Positions 26,515 through 37,092 of a stretch of 64,000 nt of DNA are shown here, piece by piece. Location: assembly GCF_041360795.1 (NCBI RefSeq), contig NZ_JBFUPW010000001.1, positions 62,001-126,000 on the forward strand, given 5' to 3'. The DNA comes from Arthrobacter_E sp041360795 (GTDB lineage Bacteria > Actinomycetota > Actinomycetes > Actinomycetales > Micrococcaceae). The notes under the pieces were generated by a model. The model saw nothing but the letters and a program-made list of their open reading frames with translations, had not been told where the DNA came from and made no database searches. Positions within the stretch are counted from its first letter, which is position 1, and each line of letters begins with the position of its first letter. Position numbers and translations under genes: made by a program.

Positions 26515-27543
26515 ATGCCGGACCTCTCCGCTTCACCCCGACCCGTGATCACGCGGAAGGACGTCGCCCGCCTGGCGGGCGTCAGCACCGCCGTCGTGAG
26601 CTATGTGGTCAACGGGGGACCCAAGAACGTGGCCCCGGCCACCGAGGAGAGGGTCCGGCAGGCCATCGCGGCGCTCGGCTACCGGCCCAATGCGGCGGCG
26701 CGGGCGCTCAAGAAGGGGTCCTCGCAGATCCTCGGCATGGTGGTCCCGAAGATCAGCAACCCGTTCTTCGCGAGCCTGGCCGAAGCCGTCGAACAGGCCG
26801 CGGAGGAACAGGGGTTCGCCATGCTCCTGGCCGACTCCCGGGATTCGCTGACCGTCGAGCGGCGGCACCTCAGGAACTTCATCGACCGGCAGGTGGACGG
26901 CGTGTTCCTCTGCTCGGTCCTGGTGCAGCCGGACATCCAGGAACTCCGGGAGCGCGGCGTCCGGACCGTGCTGCTCAACTTCTCCGAGGAATCGCCGTCG
27001 GTGGATGCGATCGGCCCCGAATTCGCCGAGAGCACACGACGCGCGGTGGAGCACCTGGCCTCGCACGGTCACCGCGACATCGCCCTGGTCATGGGCCTCA
27101 CCACCGGGAATGCGCCGGACCGCCGCGAAGGCGGCTGGCGCGCCGCCCTGCAAGGTCTGGGTGAATCGGAAGGACGGATCTTCCGCTGCACTTTCGACCG
27201 GCAGGGAGGTTACGAGGCCGGGAAGCAGTTCCTCGCCGTCACGCCCCGGCCGACCGCTGTTTTCATCAGTTCGGACCAGCAGGCCATCGGCTTCCTCCGC
27301 GCGGTCCAGGAGGCCGGCCTCAGTGTGCCCGACGACGTGGCGGTCATGGCGTTCGACGGCTCGGACGAGGCGGAATACTGCTGGCCGCCGCTGAGCACAG
27401 TGCGGCAGCCCGTCAAGGAGATGGCCGAGGCCGGGGTCCGGGCGATCATCGGGGCGGAGCGCGACGAGCCCTCCCGGAACCAGGTGTTCGACTGCGAGCT
27501 GATCCTGCGGCGGTCCTGCGGCTGTCACGCCGAGGATTCCTGA
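26515..27543 (+). CDS. LacI-family transcription regulator
   Basis: 342 residues. Helix-turn-helix TRKDVARLAGVSTAVVSYVVNG and hinge helix GYRPNAAARALKKG at the N-terminus, then a periplasmic-binding-protein-like sensor domain (GMVVPKISNPFFASL, DDVAVMAFDGSDEAEYC). A Cys pair ends the protein (RRSCGCHAEDS). An ATG at 26506 would add three residues, but a -10 box placed for a leaderless start favours 26515. Likely represses the adjacent oxidoreductase/transport genes in response to a sugar. Confidence 0.93.
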   Translation: MPDLSASPRPVITRKDVARLAGVSTAVVSYVVNGGPKNVAPATEERVRQAIAALGYRPNAAARALKKGSSQILGMVVPKISNPFFASLAEAVEQAAEEQGFAMLLADSRDSLTVERRHLRNFIDRQVDGVFLCSVLVQPDIQELRERGVRTVLLNFSEESPSVDAIGPEFAESTRRAVEHLASHGHRDIALVMGLTTGNAPDRREGGWRAALQGLGESEGRIFRCTFDRQGGYEAGKQFLAVTPRPTAVFISSDQQAIGFLRAVQEAGLSVPDDVAVMAFDGSDEAEYCWPPLSTVRQPVKEMAEAGVRAIIGAERDEPSRNQVFDCELILRRSCGCHAEDS

Positions 27544-27654
27544 GCGCACCTGCCCTTCGCGCACCCCCGTATCGCAAAGGGGCGTCACGGACTACCGTGC
27601 GTCACAGCCCGTGTGCCAGTCTCGGAAGGGATCACTCAACGACAGGAGAACGCC

Positions 27655-28833
27655 ATGCCGGGCGGGTACACGCACATCGTCATCGGCGCGGGCGCCATCG
27701 GTTCGGCCGCCGCCTACTGGCTCTCCCAGACCCCGGGCACCCGGGTGCTCGTCCTTGAGCAGGACGAGCTGGTCAACACGCGGAACTCCTCGGGTGACGT
27801 CTCCCGCATCATCCGGCACGCGTATCACAGCACCGCGTACACGGCCCTGACCCCCGCCATGTTCGATGCCTGGGCGCACGTGGAGGAACAGTCCGGACTG
27901 CCGCTCTACCTCCGGACGGGCGGGCTGGACCTCGCCTCCTCAGCCCCTGAGGCCCGTGCCTCCCTGGACGGCTACCGCAGTGCGCTCGCGGCGCAGGGCA
28001 TCCCGTATGAGGACCTCGACGCGGACGAGATCCGTCGCCGCTGGCCCCAGTGGCGGATCGAGGACGACGTCAGCGGCATGTACCAGGAGGCCGGCGGCCT
28101 GATCGACATCCGGGCCAGCGTCGCCGCCCACACCTCCCTGGCCCTCGCCCACGGGGTGACCTTCCTCCCGCACACCCGGGCCACCGGGGTCGAGGTGAGG
28201 CCTGACAGCGTGACGGTCCGGACGACGCGGGGCGACTTTCATGCGGACCGGCTCGTGGTGGCCGTGTCCTCGTGGCTCGGCGAGCTCATGCCGGACCTCG
28301 GGCTGAACTACCGCCTCACGCTGTCGCAGGAACAGGTCAGCTATTTCACGTCGGCCCGTCTGTCCGAATTCACCCCGGACCGGTTCCCCATCTGGATCTT
28401 CCACGGCGAGCAGGACCACTACGGGTTCCCGGTCTACGGTGAGCCGGCGGTCAAGATCGCGCGGGACATGCGCGGCCGCTTCATCAGCAGCGACGAGCGC
28501 GTCTACGAAGGCGACGCCGAGGAAGCCGCCCTGCTGGAAGGTTTCCTGCGGCGGCACCTGCCGGGCGCCGTCGGGCCGGTGTATGCGAACAGGACGTGCG
28601 TGTATGACATGCCGGCCGACCGCGACTTCGTGCTGGACACCATTCCGGGTGCGCCGCATGTGGCCGTGTTCAACGGGGCGGGGCACGCGGGGAAGTTCGC
28701 GTCCCTCATGGGCCGCATCCTCGCGGAGCTGCTGACCGATGGCTCCACGTCGCACCCCATCGAGGCGTTCTCGCTGCGGAGGCCGGCGATCACGGACCCC
28801 GATTTCGTGCCCACGTTCCAGCTCCATCACTGA
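27655..28833 (+). CDS. FAD-dependent amine oxidase, sarcosine oxidase / N-methyltryptophan oxidase type
   Basis: 392 residues. N-terminal dinucleotide motif HIVIGAGAIGSAAAYWLS; the C-terminal RTCVYDMPADRDFVLD contains Cys315, the position at which the monomeric sarcosine oxidase family bears 8-alpha-S-cysteinyl FAD; HAGKFASLMG follows as in that family. Oxidises a secondary amine or N-methyl amino acid to an aldehyde/amine plus peroxide. The ATG has AGGAGA upstream. It follows a LacI regulator by 112 bp and is probably part of the same substrate-responsive cluster, though amine and sugar substrates need not coincide. Confidence 0.88.
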   Translation: MPGGYTHIVIGAGAIGSAAAYWLSQTPGTRVLVLEQDELVNTRNSSGDVSRIIRHAYHSTAYTALTPAMFDAWAHVEEQSGLPLYLRTGGLDLASSAPEARASLDGYRSALAAQGIPYEDLDADEIRRRWPQWRIEDDVSGMYQEAGGLIDIRASVAAHTSLALAHGVTFLPHTRATGVEVRPDSVTVRTTRGDFHADRLVVAVSSWLGELMPDLGLNYRLTLSQEQVSYFTSARLSEFTPDRFPIWIFHGEQDHYGFPVYGEPAVKIARDMRGRFISSDERVYEGDAEEAALLEGFLRRHLPGAVGPVYANRTCVYDMPADRDFVLDTIPGAPHVAVFNGAGHAGKFASLMGRILAELLTDGSTSHPIEAFSLRRPAITDPDFVPTFQLHH

Positions 28834-28870
28834 GCCATCACTGAAGCATCACTGAACCGGGAACAGTGAA

Positions 28871-28904
28871 GGGGTGGACACCGGAATCCTCCGGCATCCA
28901 CCCC
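28871..28904. terminator. Terminator between convergent genes
   Basis: Hairpin GGGGTGGA-CA-CCGGA / TCCGG-CA-TCCACCCC, between a plus-strand gene ending at 28833 and a minus-strand gene ending at 28925. A CA/CA internal loop splits the stem. Confidence 0.6.
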
Positions 28905-28924
28905 TCTGTCCTCGGAAGAGCGTT

Positions 28925-30280
28925 CTAGAGCACCCGCTCCGGTCGGGCCAGGATCCCCGGCACCAGCTGGGCGGCCAGAGCCGCCGCGCCGCGGACCACC
29001 ACGAAGCCGGCCACGAACACGGCCGCGGTCGTCAGCACTGCGAGAGGCTGAACGAAGACGGCGAAGCCGACGAGCGGGAACAGCAGCCCGACCGCGCAGG
29101 CCGCCGAACCGCCCGCGACGACCCACAGGGCGGACATGACGGAACGACGGCTGGCCTCGACCATCACGGAACGGGGCATGCCGAGCCGGTCCAGCGACAC
29201 GTGCACGGCGGCGCGGTCGAGGGTCGAGGCGGCCTGGTTGATCCCCACCGAGCAGGCCACCATCACGAACGACGCGGCGACGGTGACGAGCACCCCCGTG
29301 GAGATGTCCCGCATGAGCCAGCGCGAGGCGTCATCCATGGGGTGGTCCTCCGTGATCGCCGCCATCGCGAGACCGACCGCGCCGAACACCCCGACGAAGC
29401 TGGTCATCGCCACACCGCTGACCTGACGCCACGCGGATTTCGGATCCTCGAGGATCATCCGCGCGGCGAGGAGCTTCGCGACGGTGGGCGCCTTCCGGTG
29501 CCGACGACGGGCCACGACGCGGATGAACCAGGGGCCGATGAAGTTGAGAGCGAGCAAGGCGCCACCGAACACCACGGCCATCGCGACGATCATCGCCGCG
29601 ACCCCGCCGAACTGGCCGAGAGCGCCGATGCCCTGCATGAGGAGCACGCCGACGAGCACGATCCCGGCCGCCACGAGTGCGCGGACCCAGTGGGCGGTTC
29701 CGGCGCGCTGCCGGGTGCGGACGCCTAACGGCGTCACCACCACGGAGCGGAGCCCCACGACGGCGCTCACCGAGGCGAGCAGCACGATCCCCAGGGCCAG
29801 GAGGGGCACCACGGCCCAGGGCAGCCAGATCTGATCGCCCAGCGCGGAGCCCCGGAAGTGGAGCAGTCCGAGCAACGGCGCGGTGGCGCAGTAGAGGACG
29901 ACGCCCAGAAGGGAGCCGAGCAGGGCGGTGGTCGCGGCCTCCAGCACGGTCAGGAGGGTGACCGTGCCGGTGGAGGCGCCCAGGAGCCGGAGCGAGGACA
30001 GGCGGTCGTCCCGGCGTCGTGCGGCGAGTTTCGCGGCCGAGGCGCCGACTGTGCCGAGCGGGACGAGCAGCAGGACCAAGGCGATCACGGCGAGGATCTG
30101 GTAGGTGATGGCGAGCTCGTCGTCCCAGCGGAAGAACGCCTGTGCGCCGCCCGTGACCAGCAGGAGCAGCGCCGTGACGAGGGCGAAGGAGAGGAGCGGC
30201 AGCAGGGTCGCGGCGCGGTCGCCGCCCTGCCGGCGCCGGAAAAGCCCGGCCAGTCGGAGTGAGGTCCGGAGGGTGTTCAT
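28925..30280 (-). CDS. FtsX-type ABC transporter permease
   Basis: 451 residues, about ten hydrophobic segments. Two FtsX-like domains: helices around residues 27-190, and again in the C-terminal third ending in an Arg/Pro-rich tail. No large extracytoplasmic domain. Its start overlaps the stop of the ATPase gene by four bases. Such systems act in lantibiotic or antimicrobial resistance, lipoprotein release or envelope signalling; the sequence does not decide. Confidence 0.88.
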   Translation of the reverse strand: MNTLRTSLRLAGLFRRRQGGDRAATLLPLLSFALVTALLLLVTGGAQAFFRWDDELAITYQILAVIALVLLLVPLGTVGASAAKLAARRRDDRLSSLRLLGASTGTVTLLTVLEAATTALLGSLLGVVLYCATAPLLGLLHFRGSALGDQIWLPWAVVPLLALGIVLLASVSAVVGLRSVVVTPLGVRTRQRAGTAHWVRALVAAGIVLVGVLLMQGIGALGQFGGVAAMIVAMAVVFGGALLALNFIGPWFIRVVARRRHRKAPTVAKLLAARMILEDPKSAWRQVSGVAMTSFVGVFGAVGLAMAAITEDHPMDDASRWLMRDISTGVLVTVAASFVMVACSVGINQAASTLDRAAVHVSLDRLGMPRSVMVEASRRSVMSALWVVAGGSAACAVGLLFPLVGFAVFVQPLAVLTTAAVFVAGFVVVRGAAALAAQLVPGILARPERVL

Positions 30281-31017
30281 CGGGCCGCACCGCTTCCGAG
30301 GCCCAAGGCTCCCGGAGCCGAGGCGGAGGCGGAGCCGGTGTCGGAGACGATCCGGCCGTCGCTCAGGGTCACGACGCGGCCGCAGCGGCGCGCCACCTCG
30401 GGATCGTGGGTCACCATCACGAGGGTTCGTCCTTCCCCGATCGTGCCGAGGAGGAGGTCGAGGACCTCCGCGGAGGTGGCGGAGTCGAGGGCCCCGGTGG
30501 GCTCATCCGCGAAGATGAGGCGGGCGCCCGTGATCTGGGCCCGAGCGATGGCCACCCGCTGCGCCTGCCCGCCGGACAGCTCGCCGAGCCTGCGGTTCTC
30601 CATTCCGGCGAGGCCGAGGTGGGCCAGCCAGCGGGCGGCCTCCTCCTCGGCGTGCGCGCGAGGGACACCGTTGAGCATGCGTGCGACCGCCACGTTCTCC
30701 AGGGCCGTCAGTTCGTGCAGGAGGAGACCCTGCTGGAAAACGAAACCGAACTCCTCGCGGCGCAGGCGTGCGCGGGCACTGTCGTCGAGTGTCTCGACCT
30801 GGAGCGGGCCGGTGCCGGAGACGAAGGTGATGGAGCCGCTGGCGGGCCGGATGATGCCGGCCAGGCAGTGGAGGAGGGACGTCTTGCCCGAGCCCGACGC
30901 GCCCATGATCGCCACCGACTCACCGTGGCTGATGCTCAGGCTGACGGAGTCAAGCGCCGGGAGCGAGGCGCCGGGGTAGGAGAGGGACAGGTCTCTGGCG
31001 TGCAGGATCGTGGTCAT
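30277..31017 (-). CDS. ABC transporter ATP-binding protein of the MacB/LolD type
   Basis: 246 residues. Walker A MGASGSGKTS, Q-loop FVFQQGLLLHELTALENVA, signature LSGGQAQRVAIARA, Walker B LIFADEPTGALDSATS and VTHDPEVA are all intact. Partner of the FtsX-type permease that it overlaps. ATG at 31017 is favoured over an upstream in-frame start at 31050, since the ABC fold begins at once. A perfect inverted repeat 66 bp upstream is a candidate operator. Confidence 0.93.
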   Translation of the reverse strand: MTTILHARDLSLSYPGASLPALDSVSLSISHGESVAIMGASGSGKTSLLHCLAGIIRPASGSITFVSGTGPLQVETLDDSARARLRREEFGFVFQQGLLLHELTALENVAVARMLNGVPRAHAEEEAARWLAHLGLAGMENRRLGELSGGQAQRVAIARAQITGARLIFADEPTGALDSATSAEVLDLLLGTIGEGRTLVMVTHDPEVARRCGRVVTLSDGRIVSDTGSASASAPGALGLGSGAAR

Positions 31018-31082
31018 GCCTCCAGTCTTCCGAAGTGCGGAGACGGGCACATCGGAGCAGGAGCGGAGTCTGAGCGGGGCGG

Positions 31083-31100
31083 TTCATACCCCGGTATGAA
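31083..31100 (-). promoter_or_regulatory. Candidate operator, 8-bp inverted repeat
   Basis: TTCATACC-CC-GGTATGAA: perfect 8-bp arms around two bases, 66 bp before the ATG of the ABC ATPase gene and just before the acs terminator. The size and place fit a dimeric repressor site (PadR, TetR or GntR kind). No matching regulator gene is adjacent. Confidence 0.4.
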
Positions 31101-31102
31101 AA

Positions 31103-31155
31103 CGACGACGGCGGGCGTGCACCCTCGCGCTGAGAGTGCCCACCCGCCGTCGTCG
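31103..31155 (-). terminator. Hairpin terminator after acetyl-CoA synthetase
   Basis: 13-bp perfect stem CGACGACGGCGGG / CCCGCCGTCGTCG, with further pairing GCAC / GTGC inside, 44 bp past the stop at 31199. No U-run. Confidence 0.65.
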
Positions 31156-31198
31156 GCCGGCCGAGAGGGGCGCGCCCGGTGGCACGCCCCGGGTGCCG

Positions 31199-33169
<1,971 letters not shown>

Positions 33170-33458
33170 CCTGGATCCTTCTACTTCTTCGTTGAGGTGC
33201 ATTCCACCGACCACCTTAGTCCTCTGCTCCGACAAATGAGTGTCCGCGGTCACACTGTGAACCACGAGTGAACAGAATCCCCGGGGGCCGCCGGGAGTGC
33301 CGCGACGCGCGATTTGGCGCTTTTCTGGAGAAATCCCGGAGCCTGCCGCTCTGCGGTTCCGGGCGTTCTCCGGCAACACTTCTCCCGGGCGGGCCGTCCT
33401 CCCATTAGGCTGGTGACAAGTCCGCAGCATGACCTCCATCGACAGGAGAACACAGCCG

Positions 33459-35468
33459 ATGTCAACGCCAGAGTTCAACAATCAGGGCGGGCCGGAAACG
33501 CCTGGCCGGCAGAATCCGGGGCAGAGTCCGTGGGGACCTCCGGGCCAGCAGCAGGCGCCCGGACAGTACCAGGGCGGCCCGCAGGGTGGCGGCGCGACGG
33601 GTGCTCCGTATGGTGGAGGCCAGGGCCAGCCGTATGGCCAGTCGTCGCAGAGTGCGCCCGCCGGGCCGGGAGCCGTGCAGTACGGTCAGCAGCCGGGTGC
33701 GCAGCAGCACGCTGCTCCTCAGACGGGCCCCGACTACGGCCGGTCCGCTCCGGGCACGGGGTATGCCGGTCCCGGTTACGCTCAGGCGCCGGCCGCGGGG
33801 CGTGGTGCGGCGGCATCTCAGCAGCCCGACGGCGGGAAGGCGCTCCTGGGGCCCCTCACCCTCCGTGATGTGCTCGTGCTCGTCGCGATCGTTCTGCTGC
33901 TGGTCAGCAGTGGCCTGGGGAACTTCGGCCGCCTCGGCTTCATCCCGAGCCTCGAGTTCCTCGGGCTCGACCTGATCCTTCCGCTCGCGGTCGGCGTCGG
34001 CTTCGTGATCCGCAGGGTGAGCCCATCCACGAAGCTCCGTCTCGGATCTTTCTCGCTGGACCAGCTCGCGTCCGTGCTGGCGTCGCTGGCACTGCTGGGC
34101 TCGGTGAGCCAGCTCGGGATCCTGCCGTTCCTGGGGTACTACGGCTACATCAACTGGACGTCGGTGATCCTGAGTCTCCTCGGCGCCGCGCTGCTCTTCG
34201 TGACGACCGTTCTGGCGCGCTTCATCCCCGTGTTCGCCGCTGATTTCACCGGCCGTCCCGAGGTCCCCGCTCACGTCGTGGCGCGGGACGCCGCCCCGGC
34301 GAACCGTCCCGCGCAGCCGGTGCACCCCGGCCCCGCAGCTCAGCAGTACCCGAGCGCACCGGGTTACGGGAATCGGCCGGGTGGCCCGGCACAGGGTGCT
34401 CCTTCGCCGTACGCGCCGCAGGGGTACCAGCCGCAGCAGGACCAGCACGGTCAGCAGGGCCAGCAGGGCTCGGCGTGGGCCGCTCCGGCCGCTGCTGGCG
34501 CAGGTGTGGCAGGTGTGGGCGCGGCAGCCGTCGCAGCGGCCGCCGGTTCCGCGGCCGCCGAGGCGTCGGATTCCCCGGCCGACGACGGCGTGTCCGCGCC
34601 GTCCACCTCCCGGCACCGCGCGCCGGGGGTGCCTGAGGGCACCGCCGAAGGTCTGGGCGAGGGCGTGGGCTCCGTGGCCTCGGATTCCGCCGACGCCGAT
34701 TCCGCCGCCACGGCCGGAGAACCGTCGGACGTCCCAGCCGCGGGAGCATCGGATTCCGGTCCCGACGCGGTCACCGGTTCCGGTTCGGATGCCGTCGCCG
34801 ACTCTGCCGCAGCTGACGCGCAACCATCGAAGCAGTCGTCGACGCAGGCTCCCGAGTCCGACCCGGTCCTGGGCGACGAAGTCCTGGCGACCGCGGACTA
34901 CGAGGCCTCGGAGGGTCCGTCCGAGGACGACCTTCTGAAGGAAGCCCAGTCCCATGTGGCCGAAGCGCCGGAGCTCACGGAACCCGTGCTGGGCGTCCCC
35001 ACGCTCAACGAGCCCGTCGAGGCCCCGGAGGATGAGGAAGAGGAGTTCTTCGCTCCCCACCCGGACGACGACTCGGACGTCACCGTGCTCCGCAGCGCTC
35101 TCAATACGGGCAGCGCACTGAACACCGGTGGGGCACTGAACACGGGCGCGGGCAGCTCGTCTCCCGATGCTCCGGAGTCCACCACGACGGAGGACGCCGC
35201 CCCCGAGGGTGCCGGGTCCTCGGATCCGATTCACGCCGTCGTCGACCCTCACCGTGAGGCGGAGCAGCCGGCGCAGCAGGCCTTCTGGTTCGCGGTGCCG
35301 GAACGCCGTGTGGCGCTGGACGAGCGGAGCGGCGCACCCGTCTTCGATCTGCAGCCGGGCAAGTGGATCCTGGCCCTTCAGGAGGGCCCGCAGGGTCTGG
35401 TGGTTCAGAACGAGGACGGCCGGATCGGCGTGCTGCATGACCTCCGCAACATCGAGCGGGGCTCCTGA
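33459..35468 (+). CDS. Large low-complexity membrane protein of unknown function
   Basis: 669 residues. Residues 1-130: Gln/Gly/Pro-rich. About 134-260: four membrane helices (LTLRDVLVLVAIVLLLVSSG ... LILPLAVGVGFVI ... QLASVLASLALL ... SVILSLLGAALLFVTTVLA). About 265-560: Pro/Gln, then Ala/Ser, then acidic Ser/Asp/Glu-rich, disordered. A triple repeat SALNTGSALNTGGALNTG lies near residue 547-564. The C-terminal ~70 residues are folded-looking (FWFAVPERRVALDERSGAPV, VQNEDGRIGVLHDLRNIERG). Layout suggests a membrane protein with a cytoplasmic sensing or scaffolding tail. Start could be ATG 33429, but AGGAGA sits nine bases before 33459. Followed directly by nth. Confidence 0.85.
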   Translation: MSTPEFNNQGGPETPGRQNPGQSPWGPPGQQQAPGQYQGGPQGGGATGAPYGGGQGQPYGQSSQSAPAGPGAVQYGQQPGAQQHAAPQTGPDYGRSAPGTGYAGPGYAQAPAAGRGAAASQQPDGGKALLGPLTLRDVLVLVAIVLLLVSSGLGNFGRLGFIPSLEFLGLDLILPLAVGVGFVIRRVSPSTKLRLGSFSLDQLASVLASLALLGSVSQLGILPFLGYYGYINWTSVILSLLGAALLFVTTVLARFIPVFAADFTGRPEVPAHVVARDAAPANRPAQPVHPGPAAQQYPSAPGYGNRPGGPAQGAPSPYAPQGYQPQQDQHGQQGQQGSAWAAPAAAGAGVAGVGAAAVAAAAGSAAAEASDSPADDGVSAPSTSRHRAPGVPEGTAEGLGEGVGSVASDSADADSAATAGEPSDVPAAGASDSGPDAVTGSGSDAVADSAAADAQPSKQSSTQAPESDPVLGDEVLATADYEASEGPSEDDLLKEAQSHVAEAPELTEPVLGVPTLNEPVEAPEDEEEEFFAPHPDDDSDVTVLRSALNTGSALNTGGALNTGAGSSSPDAPESTTTEDAAPEGAGSSDPIHAVVDPHREAEQPAQQAFWFAVPERRVALDERSGAPVFDLQPGKWILALQEGPQGLVVQNEDGRIGVLHDLRNIERGS

Positions 35469-35474
35469 CCCGCG

Positions 35475-36296
35475 ATGACGAAGAACACCGTGGCGGCCGG
35501 CGGCGAAAGCCTGCTGGCCAGGAAACGCCGGGCCCGGAAGATCAACAAGGTCCTGGGGGAGTTCTATCCGTACGCTCACCCTGAACTCGACTTCCGGAAC
35601 CCGTTCGAGCTGCTGGTCGCCACGGTGCTGTCCGCGCAGACGACCGACGTGAGGGTCAACCAGATCACGCCGGCGCTGTTCGCCCGCTATCCGGGTCCCC
35701 GCGAGATGGCGCAAGCCGAGCTTCCTGACCTGGAGACCATCATCCAGCCCACCGGTTTCTTCCGGGCCAAGGCACGGAACCTCGTGGCGCTGGCGACGCG
35801 GCTGGTCGACGAATACGACGGCGAGGTCTCGCCGTCCGTGGAGGAGCTCATCACCCTGGCCGGGGTGGGTCGCAAGACGGCGAATGTGGTGCTGGGCAAC
35901 GCGTTCGGCATCCCCGGTATCACGGTCGACACGCATTTCGGGCGGCTTGCCCGGCGCTTCGAGTGGACCACCTCGGATGATCCCGTGGTGGTGGAACGCG
36001 AGGTGGGCGAGCTGGTCGAACGCAAGGAATGGACGCAGCTCTCGCACCGGGTGGTGTTCCACGGGCGCAGGGTGTGCCATTCCCGGAAACCGGCGTGCGG
36101 TGCGTGCGTGGTGGCCCAGTGGTGCCCGTCGTACGGCATGGGGGAGACGGATCCCGTCAAGGCGGCCAAGCTGCTGAAGTACGAACTCGCCCCCGGCCAG
36201 GAGGAACTCCGGGCGGCGTACCTTGCCGCCGTGGAGGACCCGGCCGAGATCCGGATGGCTTCCCAGCGAGCACTGCTGGCCGAGTCCGCTTCGTGA
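35475..36296 (+). CDS. nth: Endonuclease III
   Basis: 273 residues. DNA glycosylase/AP-lyase for oxidised pyrimidines. Helix-hairpin-helix LAGVGRKTANVVLGNAFG with catalytic Lys134, then ITVDTHFGRLA with catalytic Asp152. The C-terminal C-x6-C-x2-C-x5-C cluster (Cys201, 208, 211, 217) binds a 4Fe-4S cluster. An extended C-terminus beyond the cluster is usual in actinobacteria. Its stop overlaps the GTG of the CoA pyrophosphatase gene (GTGA), so the two are coupled. Confidence 0.97.
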   Translation: MTKNTVAAGGESLLARKRRARKINKVLGEFYPYAHPELDFRNPFELLVATVLSAQTTDVRVNQITPALFARYPGPREMAQAELPDLETIIQPTGFFRAKARNLVALATRLVDEYDGEVSPSVEELITLAGVGRKTANVVLGNAFGIPGITVDTHFGRLARRFEWTTSDDPVVVEREVGELVERKEWTQLSHRVVFHGRRVCHSRKPACGACVVAQWCPSYGMGETDPVKAAKLLKYELAPGQEELRAAYLAAVEDPAEIRMASQRALLAESAS

Positions 36297-36973
36297 GCGC
36301 GTTGCAGGACCTCCGCCGGTTCGCCGGCGAGGCCGGAACCGTCCTGGCCGAGGAGCTGGGCGCCCGGTGGCGGCTCACGCTGGCCGAGCCCGACACCGCC
36401 CGTGACGCCGCGGTCCTCATGCTCTTCGCGCCCACGGCGGAAAGCGCCGGACGCGAACCGCACAGCCTGGGACCGGACGACCTGGATCTGCTGATGCTCC
36501 AGCGCGCGACGACGCTCGGCAGCCATGCGGGGGAGATCGCCTTCCCGGGCGGCAAGGTGGAGCCCGACGACGCTGATGAGGCTGCCGCCGCTCTGCGGGA
36601 GGCCGTCGAGGAGACGGGGCTGGACCCTGCCGGTGTCGACGTGGTGGGAGTCCTGCCGTCGCATCCGCTGCCGTACAGCAATTTCATGGTCACTCCTGTT
36701 CTCGCCTGGTGGCGCGAGGTGAGTCCCGTGTTCGTGGTCGATCCGAGAGAATCGGCCCAGGTGTTCCGTATTCCGGTGCGCGACCTCCTCGACCCCCAGA
36801 ACCGTGTCACAGCCAGTCTGGAGCGGGCGGGAGTCGTCTTCGAGTCCCCGGCCTTCCTGGTGGAGGACGTCTTCATCTGGGGATTCACCGGCAAGCTGCT
36901 GGAGGAGACGTTCCATTACCTCGGGTGGGCCAAGCCCTGGGATCCGGACCGGAAGCACTTCTTCACGCTCTGA
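36293..36973 (+). CDS. Nudix hydrolase, CoA pyrophosphatase type
   Basis: 226 residues. RATTLGSHAGEIAFPGGKVE is the CoA-pyrophosphatase (UPF0035) signature, followed by the Nudix box ending AALREAVEETGL. It cleaves CoA to 4'-phosphopantetheine and adenosine 3',5'-bisphosphate, removing oxidised CoA. GTG start within the nth stop (GTGA). The nth-nudix pairing is conserved in actinobacteria (also near mycobacterial marP). Confidence 0.92.
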   Translation: MSALQDLRRFAGEAGTVLAEELGARWRLTLAEPDTARDAAVLMLFAPTAESAGREPHSLGPDDLDLLMLQRATTLGSHAGEIAFPGGKVEPDDADEAAAALREAVEETGLDPAGVDVVGVLPSHPLPYSNFMVTPVLAWWREVSPVFVVDPRESAQVFRIPVRDLLDPQNRVTASLERAGVVFESPAFLVEDVFIWGFTGKLLEETFHYLGWAKPWDPDRKHFFTL

Positions 36974-37001
36974 AACGGTGCAGCATGGTCATGTTGCCCG
37001 G

Positions 37002-37079
37002 CCACGTGGCCCGGTTGCATGGCATCGCGACGTGGCCTGGCCACATGGCCCGGTTGCGTGGCATCGCGACGTGGCCTGA
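37002..37079. repeat. Two-copy 39-bp tandem repeat
   Basis: 37002-37040 and 37041-37079 differ at only a few bases (CCACGTGGCCCGGTTG versus CCACATGGCCCGGTTG, and so on). Each copy contains CGTGGCC or CATGGCC motifs. It lies between the convergent nudix and polymerase genes. Confidence 0.85.
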
Positions 37080-37092
37080 CTATTCGCCCTGG

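Noticed and set aside
33240..33275. Possible Crp/GlxR site between acs and the divergent gene (GTGTCCGCGGTCACAC)
   Set aside because: Only the right half fits TGTGA-N6-TCACA; the left half does not.
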